Positions 1-8,540 of a DNA stretch of 64,000 nucleotides are shown in pieces (position 1 is the stretch's first letter; every line of letters starts with the position of its first letter). The stretch lies in NCBI RefSeq assembly GCF_001280015.1, contig NZ_LGDV01000186.1:62001-126000 (forward strand). Reading direction: 5' to 3'. The stretch comes from Streptomyces sp. MMG1121. GTDB taxonomy: Bacteria > Actinomycetota > Actinomycetes > Streptomycetales > Streptomycetaceae. The position numbers and the translations under genes were made by a program. The notes under the pieces are model-generated. The model saw only the letters and a program-made list of their open reading frames with translations, made no database searches and was not told the DNA's origin.

Positions 1-1
1 C

Positions 2-1255
2 CTGGTCCATGTGCCCGTCAACCAGAACCTCACCGGCGACGACCTGGCGTATCTCGTCACCCAGTCCGGCAGCACCCTCGTGCTCGCCGACCCGGGCCTG
101 GCCGGCCGACTCCCGGACGGGACAGGGGTGTTGCCGCTCAGGGACGCCGAGGACTCGCTCCTGGCGCGGCTTGCCGACGCGCCGCCGTACGACGGGCCGG
201 AACCCCGCGCCGAGGACCTGGTGCAACTGCTCTACACCTCCGGTACCACGGCCCTGCCCAAGGGCGCCATGATGACCCACCGGGCCCTCGTCCACGCGTA
301 CTTGAGCGCCATCACCGCCCTCGACCTGAGCGCCGGCGACCGTCCGGCGCACGCGCTGCCGCTCTACCACTCGGCGCAGATGCACGTGTTCCTGATGCCG
401 TATCTGGCGATCGGCGCGAGCAGCGTCATCCTGGACGCCCCCGACGGGGACCTCCTCTTCGGGCTGATCGAAGCGGGCCGCGTGGACAGCCTGTTCGCGC
501 CGCCCACGGTGTGGATCGGCCTGGCGAACCGGCCCGACTTCGCCACCCGCGACCTCGACGGCCTGCGCAAGGCCTACTACGGCGCCTCGATCATGCCCGT
601 CCCGGTGCTGGAGCGACTGCGGGAACGCCTGCCCGCGCTCGCCTTCTACAACTGCTTCGGGCAGAGCGAGATCGGCCCGCTGGCCACGGTGCTCGCCCCC
701 GGCGAACACGAGGGCCGGCTGGACTCCTGCGGCCGGACCGTGCTCTTCGTCGACGCGCGCGTCGTGGACGACAAGGGCGAGGACGTGCCCGACGGCACCC
801 CGGGCGAAATCGTCTACCGTTCACCGCAGTTGTGCGAGGGCTACTGGGACAAGCCCGACGAGACCGCCGAGGCCTTCCGCGACGGCTGGTTCCACTCCGG
901 CGACCTCGCGGTCCGCGACGCCGACGGCTACTTCACCATCGTGGACCGGGTGAAGGACGTCATCAACTCCGGTGGTGTGCTGGTGGCTTCACGCCAGGTC
1001 GAGGACGCCCTCTACACCCATGACTGTGTCGCGGAGACCGCAGTGATCGGCCTTCCCGACGAGCGCTGGATCGAGGCCGTCACAGCGGTCGTCGTCCCAC
1101 GCGCCGAAGTGACGGAGGATCAGCTCATCGCCCACGTGAAGGAGAGGCTCGCCCCGTTCAAGGCACCCAAACGCGTGCTGTTCGTGGACCGGTTGCCCCG
1201 CAACGCCAGCGGCAAGATCCTCAAGCGCGAACTGCGGGACCGCTTCAGCGGCTGA
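2..1255 (+). CDS. acyl-CoA ligase (AMP-binding), 5' truncated by window edge
   Basis: ATP-dependent acyl-CoA ligase of the ANL superfamily, activating a carboxylic acid through an acyl-adenylate and loading it on CoA in the cytoplasm. The reading frame is open from base 2, so the N-terminus (probably about 90-100 residues) lies outside the window. Visible motifs in order are the phosphate loop YTSGTTALPKGAMM, the acyl-binding region with FGQSEIGP, the adenylate motif WFHSGDLAVRDADGYF, the hinge DRVKDVINSGG and the C-terminal lysine loop NASGKILKR. Substrate cannot be told. It stands near two other CoA ligases (phenylacetate-type and FadD-type), so a degradative role is plausible but inferred. 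The ArsR-like gene downstream is convergent. Confidence 0.88.
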   Translation: MVHVPVNQNLTGDDLAYLVTQSGSTLVLADPGLAGRLPDGTGVLPLRDAEDSLLARLADAPPYDGPEPRAEDLVQLLYTSGTTALPKGAMMTHRALVHAYLSAITALDLSAGDRPAHALPLYHSAQMHVFLMPYLAIGASSVILDAPDGDLLFGLIEAGRVDSLFAPPTVWIGLANRPDFATRDLDGLRKAYYGASIMPVPVLERLRERLPALAFYNCFGQSEIGPLATVLAPGEHEGRLDSCGRTVLFVDARVVDDKGEDVPDGTPGEIVYRSPQLCEGYWDKPDETAEAFRDGWFHSGDLAVRDADGYFTIVDRVKDVINSGGVLVASRQVEDALYTHDCVAETAVIGLPDERWIEAVTAVVVPRAEVTEDQLIAHVKERLAPFKAPKRVLFVDRLPRNASGKILKRELRDRFSG

Positions 1256-1331
1256 CCGCGAAACGGTCGTCGCCGCTGCCCGAGAAGCCGTCGTAGCCGG
1301 TCGACCGAGAGCCGCCAACTCCTGGACGCGG

Positions 1332-1760
1332 TCATGGGTCCGCGCGGCCGGCCGGTACGCGCACGCGCCGGAGAGGCGAGGGGCGCGAGGTGAGGGGTGC
1401 GGGTTGGGGAGGGCAGAGCGACCGGCCGAGCCTCGCGACCAGGTCGGCGATGCGCTGCTCGTCCCGCTCGTAGCAGGCCCACTTGCCCACACGGGTGGCC
1501 CGGACCAGCCGCGCCCGCCGGAGTCCGGCCATACAGGCCGACACCGTCGACTGGGCCGGCCCCGCCTGCGCCCGGATGTGGCTCACGCACACACCCGCCT
1601 CGGCCGGGGCGGCGACGGCCGTATCCGTGGGGAAGCGCCGCTCGGGAGCACGCAGCCAGCGCAGCATCCGCAGCCGCACCGGGTTGGGACGGCCATGCGA
1701 AGACCCATCGTCCTGGTGGTGGGACGGGCGCCCCGCCCTGCCGGTGACCGGCCCGGCCAC
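1332..1760 (-). CDS. ArsR-type winged-helix transcriptional regulator
   Basis: Small helix-turn-helix protein of 142 residues. The core from PVRLRMLRWL through CVSHIRAQAGPAQSTVSACM to RATRVGKWACYERD matches the ArsR winged-helix fold, with recognition helix QSTVSACMAGLRRARL and a wing ending in a Tyr-rich strand. The GTG start lies 9 nt after the stop of the phenylacetate-CoA ligase on the same strand, so the two may be co-transcribed. The first ~30 residues are low complexity and do not look like the family, so the true start could be an internal GTG near Val28. No obvious multi-Cys metal site is present. Ligand and targets unknown. Confidence 0.6.
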   Translation of the reverse strand: MAGPVTGRAGRPSHHQDDGSSHGRPNPVRLRMLRWLRAPERRFPTDTAVAAPAEAGVCVSHIRAQAGPAQSTVSACMAGLRRARLVRATRVGKWACYERDEQRIADLVARLGRSLCPPQPAPLTSRPSPLRRVRVPAGRADP

Positions 1761-1769
1761 AAGGCCGCC

Positions 1770-3074
1770 CTACCCCGCGTCCCGGGACCGCAGGTCCACG
1801 ATGCGGCGGATCTTGCCCACCGACCGTTCCAGCGACTCCGGGTCCACGATCTCCACGTCGACGGAGACCCCGATGCCGTCCTTCACGCCCGCGACGATGG
1901 CCCGGGCCGCCGCCTCGCGCACCTGGGGCGGGGCGTCCGGGCGGGCCTCGGCGCGCACGGTCAGCCGGTCCAGGCGGCCCTCGCGGGTCAGCCGGAGCTG
2001 GAAATGGGGTGCCACCCCGGGCGTGCGGAGCACGACCTCCTCGATCTGGGTCGGGAACAGGTTCACCCCGCGCAGGATCACCATGTCGTCACTGCGCCCG
2101 GTGACCTTCTCCAGCCGCCGGAAGACCCGCGCCGTGCCGGGCAGCAGCCGGGTCAGGTCCCGGGTCCGGTACCGGACGATCGGCATGGCCTCCTTGGTCA
2201 GCGAGGTGAACACCAGCTCGCCCCGCTCGCCGTCCGGCAGCGGCTCGCCCGTGATCGGGTCGACCACCTCCGGATAGAAGTGGTCCTCCCACACCGTCAG
2301 CCCGTCCTTGGTCTCCACGCACTCCTGTGCCACCCCGGGGCCGATCACCTCGGACAGCCCGTAGATGTCGACGGCGTCGATCGCGAACCGCTCCTCGATC
2401 TCGCGCCGCATCTGTTCGGTCCAGGGCTCGGCCCCGAACACGCCGACCCGCAGTGAGCTGGTGCGCGGGTCGATGCCCTGCCGCTCGAACTCGTCCAGCA
2501 GCGTGAGCATGTAGGAAGGGGTCACCATGATCACGGTCGGCTTCAGGTCCCGGATGAGCTGGACCTGCCGGGCGGTCATGCCGCCGGAGGCCGGGACGAC
2601 CGTACAGCCGAGGCGCTCGGCACCGTAGTGGGCACCCAGACCACCGGTGAACAGCCCATAGCCGTAGGCCACATGCACGAGGTCGCCGGGCCGCGCGCCG
2701 GCCGCCCGGAGCGAGCGCGCCACCATGTCGGCCCACATGGAAAGATCGTTGTCCGTATAGCCGACCACCGTGGGCAGACCCGTGGTGCCACTGGAGGCGT
2801 GCAGCCGGCGGATCCGTTCCCGGGGCACGGCGAACATGCCGTACGGGTAGTGCTCCCTGAGGTCGTTCTTGGTCGTGAACGGGAAGCGGGCGAGGTCCGC
2901 GAGCGAACGGCAGTCCTCCGGACGGACACCGGCCTTGTCGAAGGACTCCCGGTAGAACGGCACGTGGTCGTAGGCGTGCCGCAGCGAGGCGCGCAGCCGC
3001 TCCAGCTGAAGCGTCCGCAGCTCGTCGGGCCCGAGCCGTTCACCCGCGTCGAGCAGGTCCGTCGCATCCGCCAT
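1770..3074 (-). CDS. paaK: phenylacetate-CoA ligase
   Basis: Converts phenylacetate (or a related aryl acid) plus CoA and ATP to the aryl-CoA thioester. The 434-residue protein has the PaaK layout: N-terminal LRHAYDHVPFYRESF, the P-loop HASSGTTGLPTVVGYT, the VYGLSE-like segment DAVDIYGLSEVIGPG, the core motif VRYRTRDLTRLLPG and the C-terminal GRSDDMVILRGVNLFPTQIE. The ATG at 3074 is chosen over an upstream in-frame ATG because GGGAGG lies 7 nt before it. None of the paaABCDE oxygenase or downstream beta-oxidation genes of the aerobic phenylacetate pathway is adjacent, so this is an orphan copy. A palindrome sits in its promoter region (see 3110-3125). Confidence 0.9.
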   Translation of the reverse strand: MADATDLLDAGERLGPDELRTLQLERLRASLRHAYDHVPFYRESFDKAGVRPEDCRSLADLARFPFTTKNDLREHYPYGMFAVPRERIRRLHASSGTTGLPTVVGYTDNDLSMWADMVARSLRAAGARPGDLVHVAYGYGLFTGGLGAHYGAERLGCTVVPASGGMTARQVQLIRDLKPTVIMVTPSYMLTLLDEFERQGIDPRTSSLRVGVFGAEPWTEQMRREIEERFAIDAVDIYGLSEVIGPGVAQECVETKDGLTVWEDHFYPEVVDPITGEPLPDGERGELVFTSLTKEAMPIVRYRTRDLTRLLPGTARVFRRLEKVTGRSDDMVILRGVNLFPTQIEEVVLRTPGVAPHFQLRLTREGRLDRLTVRAEARPDAPPQVREAAARAIVAGVKDGIGVSVDVEIVDPESLERSVGKIRRIVDLRSRDAG

Positions 3075-3109
3075 CGAGACGCCTCCCTTGCCGGCCGTAC
3101 ATTCCGGAC

Positions 3110-3125
3110 GACCGATCATTCGGTC
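3110..3125. promoter_or_regulatory. palindromic operator candidate upstream of paaK
   Basis: Perfect inverted repeat GACCGA-TCAT-TCGGTC, 36 nt before the paaK start codon and between divergent genes. TetR-family PaaR repressors of actinobacteria bind CCGA/TCGG-type palindromes, so control by such a repressor is a reasonable inference; no TetR gene is seen in the window. Confidence 0.5.
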
Positions 3126-3225
3126 GATCTGTTCGGGGCCAGTAATTCAGGCCATCCGCGTCCAGGCAAGAGGGCTGCGCGGATTTTCCGGGCGACCCGG
3201 TACCGGTGCCGTCTGCGCAAAAACG

Positions 3226-3255
3226 TTGCACCCGGCCGCCGTGGACCGACATGAT
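3226..3255 (+). promoter_or_regulatory. leaderless promoter for the 3263 hydrolase
   Basis: TTGCAC, an 18-nt spacer and CATGAT lie so that transcription would begin at or next to the ATG at 3263, 7 nt after the -10 box. This supports a leaderless mRNA and decides the start in favour of 3263 over the ATG at 3251, which lies inside the -10 box. Confidence 0.45.
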
Positions 3256-3262
3256 CACGCCC

Positions 3263-4129
3263 ATGCCGACCTTCACCGCGACCGACGGCACCCGGCTCGC
3301 CTACCACCTGCGGGGCGAGGGCGATCCCCTCGTCGTCCTGCCCGGCGGCCCCATGCGTGCCTCCGCCTACTTCGGGGACCTCGGCGGACTGACCGCGCAC
3401 CGCCGGCTGGCCCTGCTCGATCTGCGGGGCACCGGTGACTCCGCGGTGCCGGCGGACCCGGCGACGTACCGCTGCGACCGGATGGTCGACGACGTCGAGG
3501 TGTGGCGCGCACACATGGGCCTGGAGCACATGGATCTGCTCGCCCACTCGGCGGGCGCCGCCCTGGCCATGCTCTACGCGGCCCGCCACCCGCGGCGGAT
3601 CCGGCGCCTGCTGCTGATCACCCCCAACCCGTCCGCCCTGGGCATGCGGGCGAGTTCCGGGGACCGGCTGGCCGCGGCCCGGCTGCGCGCGGACGAGCCC
3701 TGGTTCGCAAAGGCCTTCCCCGCCTTCCGGGCCTGGCTGACGGGCGAGGCGGACTTCGACGACGCGTTCCTGCCCTTCTTCTACGGCCGTTGGGACGCCA
3801 CCGCCCGTGCGCACGCCGACGCCGAGCCGGCACAGACCAACGACGAGGCGGGCGAGCGGTACTTCGCCGACGGCGCCTTCGCGCCCGGCGTGACCCGGGC
3901 CGCCCTCGCCGCGTTGACCGCTCCGGTCCTCGTGCACGCCGGCGAACTCGACGGCGGCCCGCGCCCCGGCCTCGCCCGCCGCACCGCCGAGGCCTTCCCC
4001 GGGGCGCAGGTCAGCGTCCAGCCCCGCGCCGGCCACTTCCCCTGGCTGGACGACCCGCAATGGTTCGTGCACCGCGTCCTCGCCTTCCTCGACGGACCCG
4101 CGGACTTCGCTCTGCTCTCGGCAGAGTAG
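3263..4129 (+). CDS. alpha/beta hydrolase, proline iminopeptidase-like
   Basis: Cytoplasmic alpha/beta-hydrolase of 288 residues. The N-terminal oxyanion segment VVLPGGPMRASAYF resembles the HGGPG motif of proline iminopeptidases, with the His replaced. The nucleophile elbow is LLAHSAGAALAML (AHSAG in place of GxSxG), the acidic residue is likely in HAGELDGGPRPG and the catalytic His in RAGHFPWLDDP. It may be a peptidase or an esterase; the substrate is not visible. There is no Shine-Dalgarno sequence and the ATG is 7 nt from a -10-like box. Another hydrolase follows 37 nt downstream on the same strand. Confidence 0.82.
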   Translation: MPTFTATDGTRLAYHLRGEGDPLVVLPGGPMRASAYFGDLGGLTAHRRLALLDLRGTGDSAVPADPATYRCDRMVDDVEVWRAHMGLEHMDLLAHSAGAALAMLYAARHPRRIRRLLLITPNPSALGMRASSGDRLAAARLRADEPWFAKAFPAFRAWLTGEADFDDAFLPFFYGRWDATARAHADAEPAQTNDEAGERYFADGAFAPGVTRAALAALTAPVLVHAGELDGGPRPGLARRTAEAFPGAQVSVQPRAGHFPWLDDPQWFVHRVLAFLDGPADFALLSAE

Positions 4130-4166
4130 GTACCCACGGCCGGCCCGCCCGGTTACCGTGCCCGGC

Positions 4167-4871
4167 GTGGACACCGTGGAGCCGCACACCATCGAAGCGA
4201 ACGGCATCACCCTGGCCTGCCGGACGTGGGGCCCGCCGGACGCCCCGCCCGTCCTGCTGCTGCACTGCCGGGGCGCCGACGGCGCCGACTGGACGACCGT
4301 CGCCGAACGGCTCGCGGCACCACCGGCTCCGCGCCGCGTGTACGCCCCCGACCTGCGCGGCCACGGACGCAGCGCCTGGCCGGGGGAGTACGGGGTGGAG
4401 GCGATGAGCGACGACATACGCGCCCTGCTGGCCGCCCTCGGCCTGGACAGCGCCGATGTGGTGGGCCACTCGCTGGGCGGCCTGGTCGCCTGCCTGCTGG
4501 CGCAGCGCCACCCCGGTGTCGTACGACGCCTGGTGCTGGAGGACGTCTGCGCACCGGTACCGCTCGACCCGCCCCGGCCGCCCGCCCCGCGACCCGAGGG
4601 GGAGCTGTCGTTCGACTGGGCGATGGTGCGGGCCACCGACGAGCAGCGCAACGCGCCCGACCCTGTGTGGTGGGACCACATGGGCCGGATCGCCATGCCG
4701 ACGTTGGTCATCGGGGGCGGCCCGGCCAGTCTCATCCCGCAGGACCAGGTGGCGCAGCTCGCCGCCCTGATTCCGGACGCCACGCTCGTGACCGTCGACG
4801 CCGGGCACCTGGTGCACCAGCGGCGCCCGGCCCGGTTCCTGGCCGTACTGGAGGAGTTCCTCGCCCGGTGA
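4167..4871 (+). CDS. alpha/beta hydrolase
   Basis: Second alpha/beta hydrolase in tandem, 234 residues, compact. Oxyanion region LLLHCRGADGADW, core PDLRGHGRSAW, nucleophile elbow VVGHSLGGLVACLLAQRHP (GHSLG), and His in VDAGHLVHQRRP near the C-terminus. The GTG at 4167 is preferred because TACCGT lies 7 nt before it, as in leaderless streptomycete genes; the in-frame GTG at 4158 overlaps that box. The gene ends 7 nt before the convergent stop of the sulfatase-fold gene. Substrate unknown; the two neighbouring hydrolases are not close homologues of each other. Confidence 0.82.
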   Translation: MDTVEPHTIEANGITLACRTWGPPDAPPVLLLHCRGADGADWTTVAERLAAPPAPRRVYAPDLRGHGRSAWPGEYGVEAMSDDIRALLAALGLDSADVVGHSLGGLVACLLAQRHPGVVRRLVLEDVCAPVPLDPPRPPAPRPEGELSFDWAMVRATDEQRNAPDPVWWDHMGRIAMPTLVIGGGPASLIPQDQVAQLAALIPDATLVTVDAGHLVHQRRPARFLAVLEEFLAR

Positions 4872-4877
4872 GGGCCT

Positions 4878-6563
4878 TCACCGGTGCGTGCCGGCCCCCG
4901 GCTGTGGTCCGTACGCCGTCAGAAAGCGGTCGCGGAACGCGTCCATCGGCCAGACGGGGGCGTTCGGGGCGGGCTTGAGGCCCTGTGTCCAGCCCCAGCC
5001 GGAGATCCGGTCCAGCACCTTGGGGTCGCGGGCGACGATGGAGACCGGCACGTCCTTGCGGGGGCTGTTCGCGGTGACCGTCGGCACGGGCTGGTGGTCG
5101 CCCAGGAAGACCAGGACCGTGTTCTCGTCGCCGTAGCGCTGAAGGAAGCCGACGAGGCTGTGCAGCGAGTACTCGATGGAGGTGCGGTATGCGGTGCGCA
5201 CGCTCTGCGGGCTCCTCCAGACCTCCTTCTCGTCGTTGCCCTCACGCCTGATCTGCCGGAAGACCGAGCCGTCGCCCAGCTTCGCCCAGTCGACCATGCG
5301 CGGCACGGGCGCCCACGGATAGTGGCTGGAGGTGAGGATGATCTCCGCCATCAGCGGGCCCCGGCCCCGCTTGCCGAACTCCTGGCGCCGGAAGGTGTCC
5401 AGGGCGAACTGGTCCGGCACCTGTGACCAGCCGAAGTCCGGGCCGCGGTAGCCGAGGTGACGGCCGTCGTAGACGTGGTCCAGGCCGAAGAACCGGCCCT
5501 CCGGCCAGGCCACCAGCACGCCGGGCACGATGCCGACCGTGCGCCAGGCGCCGGCCTTGCGGAAGGAGCCGGTGAGCGTGGTGCGGCCGCTGGAGGTGAG
5601 GCTGCGGAACCTCTGCTGGTTGCTGATCCACAGGCCGGACAGGAAGGTCGAGTGGGCCAGCCAGCTGCCGCCCCCCGTCACCGGCGAGCGCAGCCAGCCG
5701 CTGCGGGCCTGGAACCCGGCCGCCTTCAGGCCGGCCGCGCTCTGAGCCAGGACCGCGTCGATGCGCGGGGCCGGCGACGGGTCCTCGATCGCCGAACGCC
5801 CGTAGCTCTCGACGAAGGTGAACAGCACGTCCTTGCCGCGCAGGCCGGTCAGCAGCCGGTCGGGCGGGGTGTGCGCGAAGGCGTCGACGGCGGCCTGGCG
5901 CCGGAAGAGGCGCGCGTCCGCGAGCGAGACGCTGACCTGCCGCGCGCGGTCGCCGAGCAGGTCGGCGTCGATCGTGGCCGCGACCGGCAGGCCCGCGCTG
6001 TGCAGGCCGAGCAGGACACAGGTGACGCATGCGGTGCCCAGGACCAGGGTGCCGCGGACCGCGCGGGCCCGGTGCCGGGCCATCAGCGTCGTCAGCCGGA
6101 CCGCGGCGCCCGTGGTCAGGACGAGCACCGTGACCGCGAGCAGCAGGGCACCCGCGATGGCGGCCAGCTCACCGGCCCGGCCGGACGTCTCGCGCAGATA
6201 GTCCGCCGCGTTGCCCAGCAGGCCCCAGTCCAGCACCAGGTCGAAGGGGCGGAACAGCACCGAATAGAAGCCCATGTCGAGGCACTTGAGCAGGGCGACC
6301 AGCCCGATCAGCACACCGGCGGCCACCGCCCCGGTCCGCCGCGCCCGGGGCGGCACCACGAGCAGCAGGGCGGCGAGCAGGACACCTTCGGCCGGGAGGC
6401 GTACGAACGCGGCCGGAGTGAGGTGGTCGGGCCGGTCCGGCAGCAGCAGCGCGCCCAGCAGGAGCGCGGCCGCCAGGACGGTCGTGCCGATGCTCGCCCC
6501 CCGGCCGATCCGGGTGTGCCGACGGCACCACGCGAACCAGGGACGAGGCGTGGGCTGCGACAC
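4878..6563 (-). CDS. membrane-anchored sulfatase/phosphoglycerol transferase-fold protein
   Basis: Protein of 561 residues with several N-terminal membrane helices (for example GTTVLAAALLLGALLL) followed by an extracellular alkaline-phosphatase-superfamily domain. The domain starts near KDVLFTFVESYGRSAI and ends with VLVFLGDHQPVP, the metal-binding GDH typical of LtaS/OpgB-like enzymes. The usual nucleophilic Thr/Ser should lie near TFLSGLWISNQQ. Such enzymes transfer phosphoglycerol or similar groups onto envelope polymers or hydrolyse such esters; the exact reaction is inferred only. The GTG at 6563 is chosen because GGAAGGA lies 8 nt upstream; the longer open frame adds 55 residues without family similarity. 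Convergent with the hydrolase at 4167. Confidence 0.82.
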   Translation of the reverse strand: MSQPTPRPWFAWCRRHTRIGRGASIGTTVLAAALLLGALLLPDRPDHLTPAAFVRLPAEGVLLAALLLVVPPRARRTGAVAAGVLIGLVALLKCLDMGFYSVLFRPFDLVLDWGLLGNAADYLRETSGRAGELAAIAGALLLAVTVLVLTTGAAVRLTTLMARHRARAVRGTLVLGTACVTCVLLGLHSAGLPVAATIDADLLGDRARQVSVSLADARLFRRQAAVDAFAHTPPDRLLTGLRGKDVLFTFVESYGRSAIEDPSPAPRIDAVLAQSAAGLKAAGFQARSGWLRSPVTGGGSWLAHSTFLSGLWISNQQRFRSLTSSGRTTLTGSFRKAGAWRTVGIVPGVLVAWPEGRFFGLDHVYDGRHLGYRGPDFGWSQVPDQFALDTFRRQEFGKRGRGPLMAEIILTSSHYPWAPVPRMVDWAKLGDGSVFRQIRREGNDEKEVWRSPQSVRTAYRTSIEYSLHSLVGFLQRYGDENTVLVFLGDHQPVPTVTANSPRKDVPVSIVARDPKVLDRISGWGWTQGLKPAPNAPVWPMDAFRDRFLTAYGPQPGAGTHR

Positions 6564-6735
6564 CTGAGGGTCCTTCCGTGCGTGGCCGGGCGCCGGTGCG
6601 GAAGGGACCGGGACCGGCAGCACTCGTCGACCGATCGTCACCGTTGGTGATCGGGTGACGCCCATCGTGCGCACAGGGTAGTCCTCTGACGCCGCCGAGG
6701 AGGCGGGACACCCCGGAGCTCGGGACACCCCGGAG

Positions 6736-8352
6736 CTAGGGACGGTCCGCCGCCACCGCCACTTCGCGTGCCCACCGGTAGTCGGCCTTGCCGCTGGGGG
6801 ACCGCTGGATGGCGTCCGCGATCACCAGCTGGCGAGGGATCTTGTAACCGGCGAGCCGGGTGCGGCAGTGGCTCTGGATGTCGTCCAGGGAGGGGTGTGA
6901 CGCCCCCGCGCGCAACTGCACCACGGCCGCCACGTGGTTGCCCCACATGGTGTCCGGCACCCCGGCGACCAGCGCGTCGTACACGTCCGGATGTGCCTTG
7001 AGCGCCTGTTCGACCTCCTCGGGATAGACCTTCTCGCCACCGGTGTTGATGCACTGCGAGCCCCGGCCGAGCACGGTGACCACGCCGTCCTCGTCGACCG
7101 TCGCCATGTCGCCGAGCAGCACCCAGCGCCGGCCGTCCTTGACGAAGAAGGTCTCGGCGGTCTTGCCCGGGTCGTTGTAGTAGCCGAGCGGCACATGGCC
7201 GCACTGCGCGACCCGGCCGATCTCGCCGACCGCGACGGGCTCGTAGGTCGCCGGATCGACCACCTGCGTACGGGAGTTGACCCGGATGCGGAAGCCGCGC
7301 TCCGGCCCGGAGTCCTCGGTCGCCGTCCCGTTGAAGCCGGACTCGGAGGAGCCGAAGTTGTTCAGCAGCATGGCGTTCGGGACGAGCTCCCGGAACTGCC
7401 GGCGCACCGTCTCCGACATGATCGCGCCGGACGAGGAGACGCTGAACAGGGCCGAGCAGTCGGTGTCCTTCAGCGGCCCGCTCAGCGCGTCGATCAGCGG
7501 CCGGAGCATCGCGTCGCCGACCAGCGACACGCTGGTGACCTTCTCCTTCTCGATGGTCCGCAGTACCTCCTCCGGCACGAACTTGCGGTGCAGCACGACG
7601 CGTTGGCCGAAGTTGAAACCGATGAACGCCGTCAGTGTCGAGGTGCCGTGCATCAGCGGGGGAGTGGGGAAGAAGGTGATCCCGGTGCCCCCGGCCGCGA
7701 CCCGCTCGGCCAGCTCCTGAGGCGTCTTCACCGGCTCCCCGGTCGGCGCCCCGCCGCCCAGACCGGCGAAGAACAGATCCTCCTGACGCCACATCACCCC
7801 CTTGGGCATGCCCGTCGTGCCGCCGGTGTAGATGATGAACTCGTCGTCCCCGGAGCGCGCCGGAAAGCCCCGCTCGGGCGACCCGGCGGCCTCCGCGTCC
7901 GCGAACGGCACCGCACCCGGCACCCCGGCCGCGTCCGGGCCCACGCACAGCAGGTGCCGCAGCCCCCGCGCCCGCGGCAGCGCCCCCGCCACCCGGTCCG
8001 CGAACTCCGCGTCGAAGACCAGCGCGACCAGATCGGCGTCCTGGTAGAGATACACCAACTCCTCTTCGACATAGCGGTAGTTGACGTTGACCGGGACGAT
8101 CCGCGCCTTCAGGCAGGCCAGCACCGTCTGCAGGTACTCGACGCCGTTGTACAGATGCAGACCCAGATGCTCCCCGGGGCGGATCCCGCTGTCGGTGAGG
8201 TGGTGCGCGATGCGGTTGGCGGCCGCGTCCAGCTCCGCGTAGGTCAGACGGCGCTCCGCGCCGGTGCCGGGATGATCGAGGTACACGAGCGCCTCGCGGT
8301 CCGCGGCCACGTCGACGACCGACTCGAACAGATCGGCAAGGTTGTACTCCAC
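6736..8352 (-). CDS. FadD-type acyl-CoA synthetase
   Basis: ATP-dependent acyl-CoA synthetase of 538 residues. Motifs: FIIYTGGTTGMPKGVMW (phosphate loop), NNFGSSESGFNG, the aspartate motif RRWVLLGDMATVDEDG, hinge VLGRGSQCINTGGEKVYPEEVE and the lysine loop SPSGKADYRWA. It resembles the mycobacterial FadD enzymes that activate sterol side chains or other branched acids. The GTG at 8352 is set by AGGAGG 6 nt upstream. It is divergent from the crotonase/DUF35/thiolase operon, with which it probably shares substrates: the ligase would make the CoA ester those proteins process. The shared intergenic region holds the operator candidate at 8460-8474. Confidence 0.9.
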   Translation of the reverse strand: MEYNLADLFESVVDVAADREALVYLDHPGTGAERRLTYAELDAAANRIAHHLTDSGIRPGEHLGLHLYNGVEYLQTVLACLKARIVPVNVNYRYVEEELVYLYQDADLVALVFDAEFADRVAGALPRARGLRHLLCVGPDAAGVPGAVPFADAEAAGSPERGFPARSGDDEFIIYTGGTTGMPKGVMWRQEDLFFAGLGGGAPTGEPVKTPQELAERVAAGGTGITFFPTPPLMHGTSTLTAFIGFNFGQRVVLHRKFVPEEVLRTIEKEKVTSVSLVGDAMLRPLIDALSGPLKDTDCSALFSVSSSGAIMSETVRRQFRELVPNAMLLNNFGSSESGFNGTATEDSGPERGFRIRVNSRTQVVDPATYEPVAVGEIGRVAQCGHVPLGYYNDPGKTAETFFVKDGRRWVLLGDMATVDEDGVVTVLGRGSQCINTGGEKVYPEEVEQALKAHPDVYDALVAGVPDTMWGNHVAAVVQLRAGASHPSLDDIQSHCRTRLAGYKIPRQLVIADAIQRSPSGKADYRWAREVAVAADRP

Positions 8353-8459
8353 CGCTCCTCCTGACCCGGGCAGTCCTGACGAAGAAAGGTGAGAACCATC
8401 GCTTCGCCGGTCATCAGAGCAAAGGGCGCCGCAACTGTGAAGGGTGCGCGCCAATAAAT

Positions 8460-8474
8460 CTGACTGACTGTCAG
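8460..8474. promoter_or_regulatory. inverted repeat between divergent fadD and crotonase operons
   Basis: CTGAC-TGACT-GTCAG, perfect 5-bp arms around a 5-nt centre, in the 188-bp region between the FadD start (8352) and the crotonase start (8541). Position and symmetry suit a TetR-type operator controlling both directions. It does not match the KstR motif as I know it. Confidence 0.45.
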
Positions 8475-8540
8475 AAAACCCTTGAAGTGCCTCCCCGCCT
8501 ACTGCAACCTGTTCTCGTTCTCACCGAGGGGAGATGGCCC

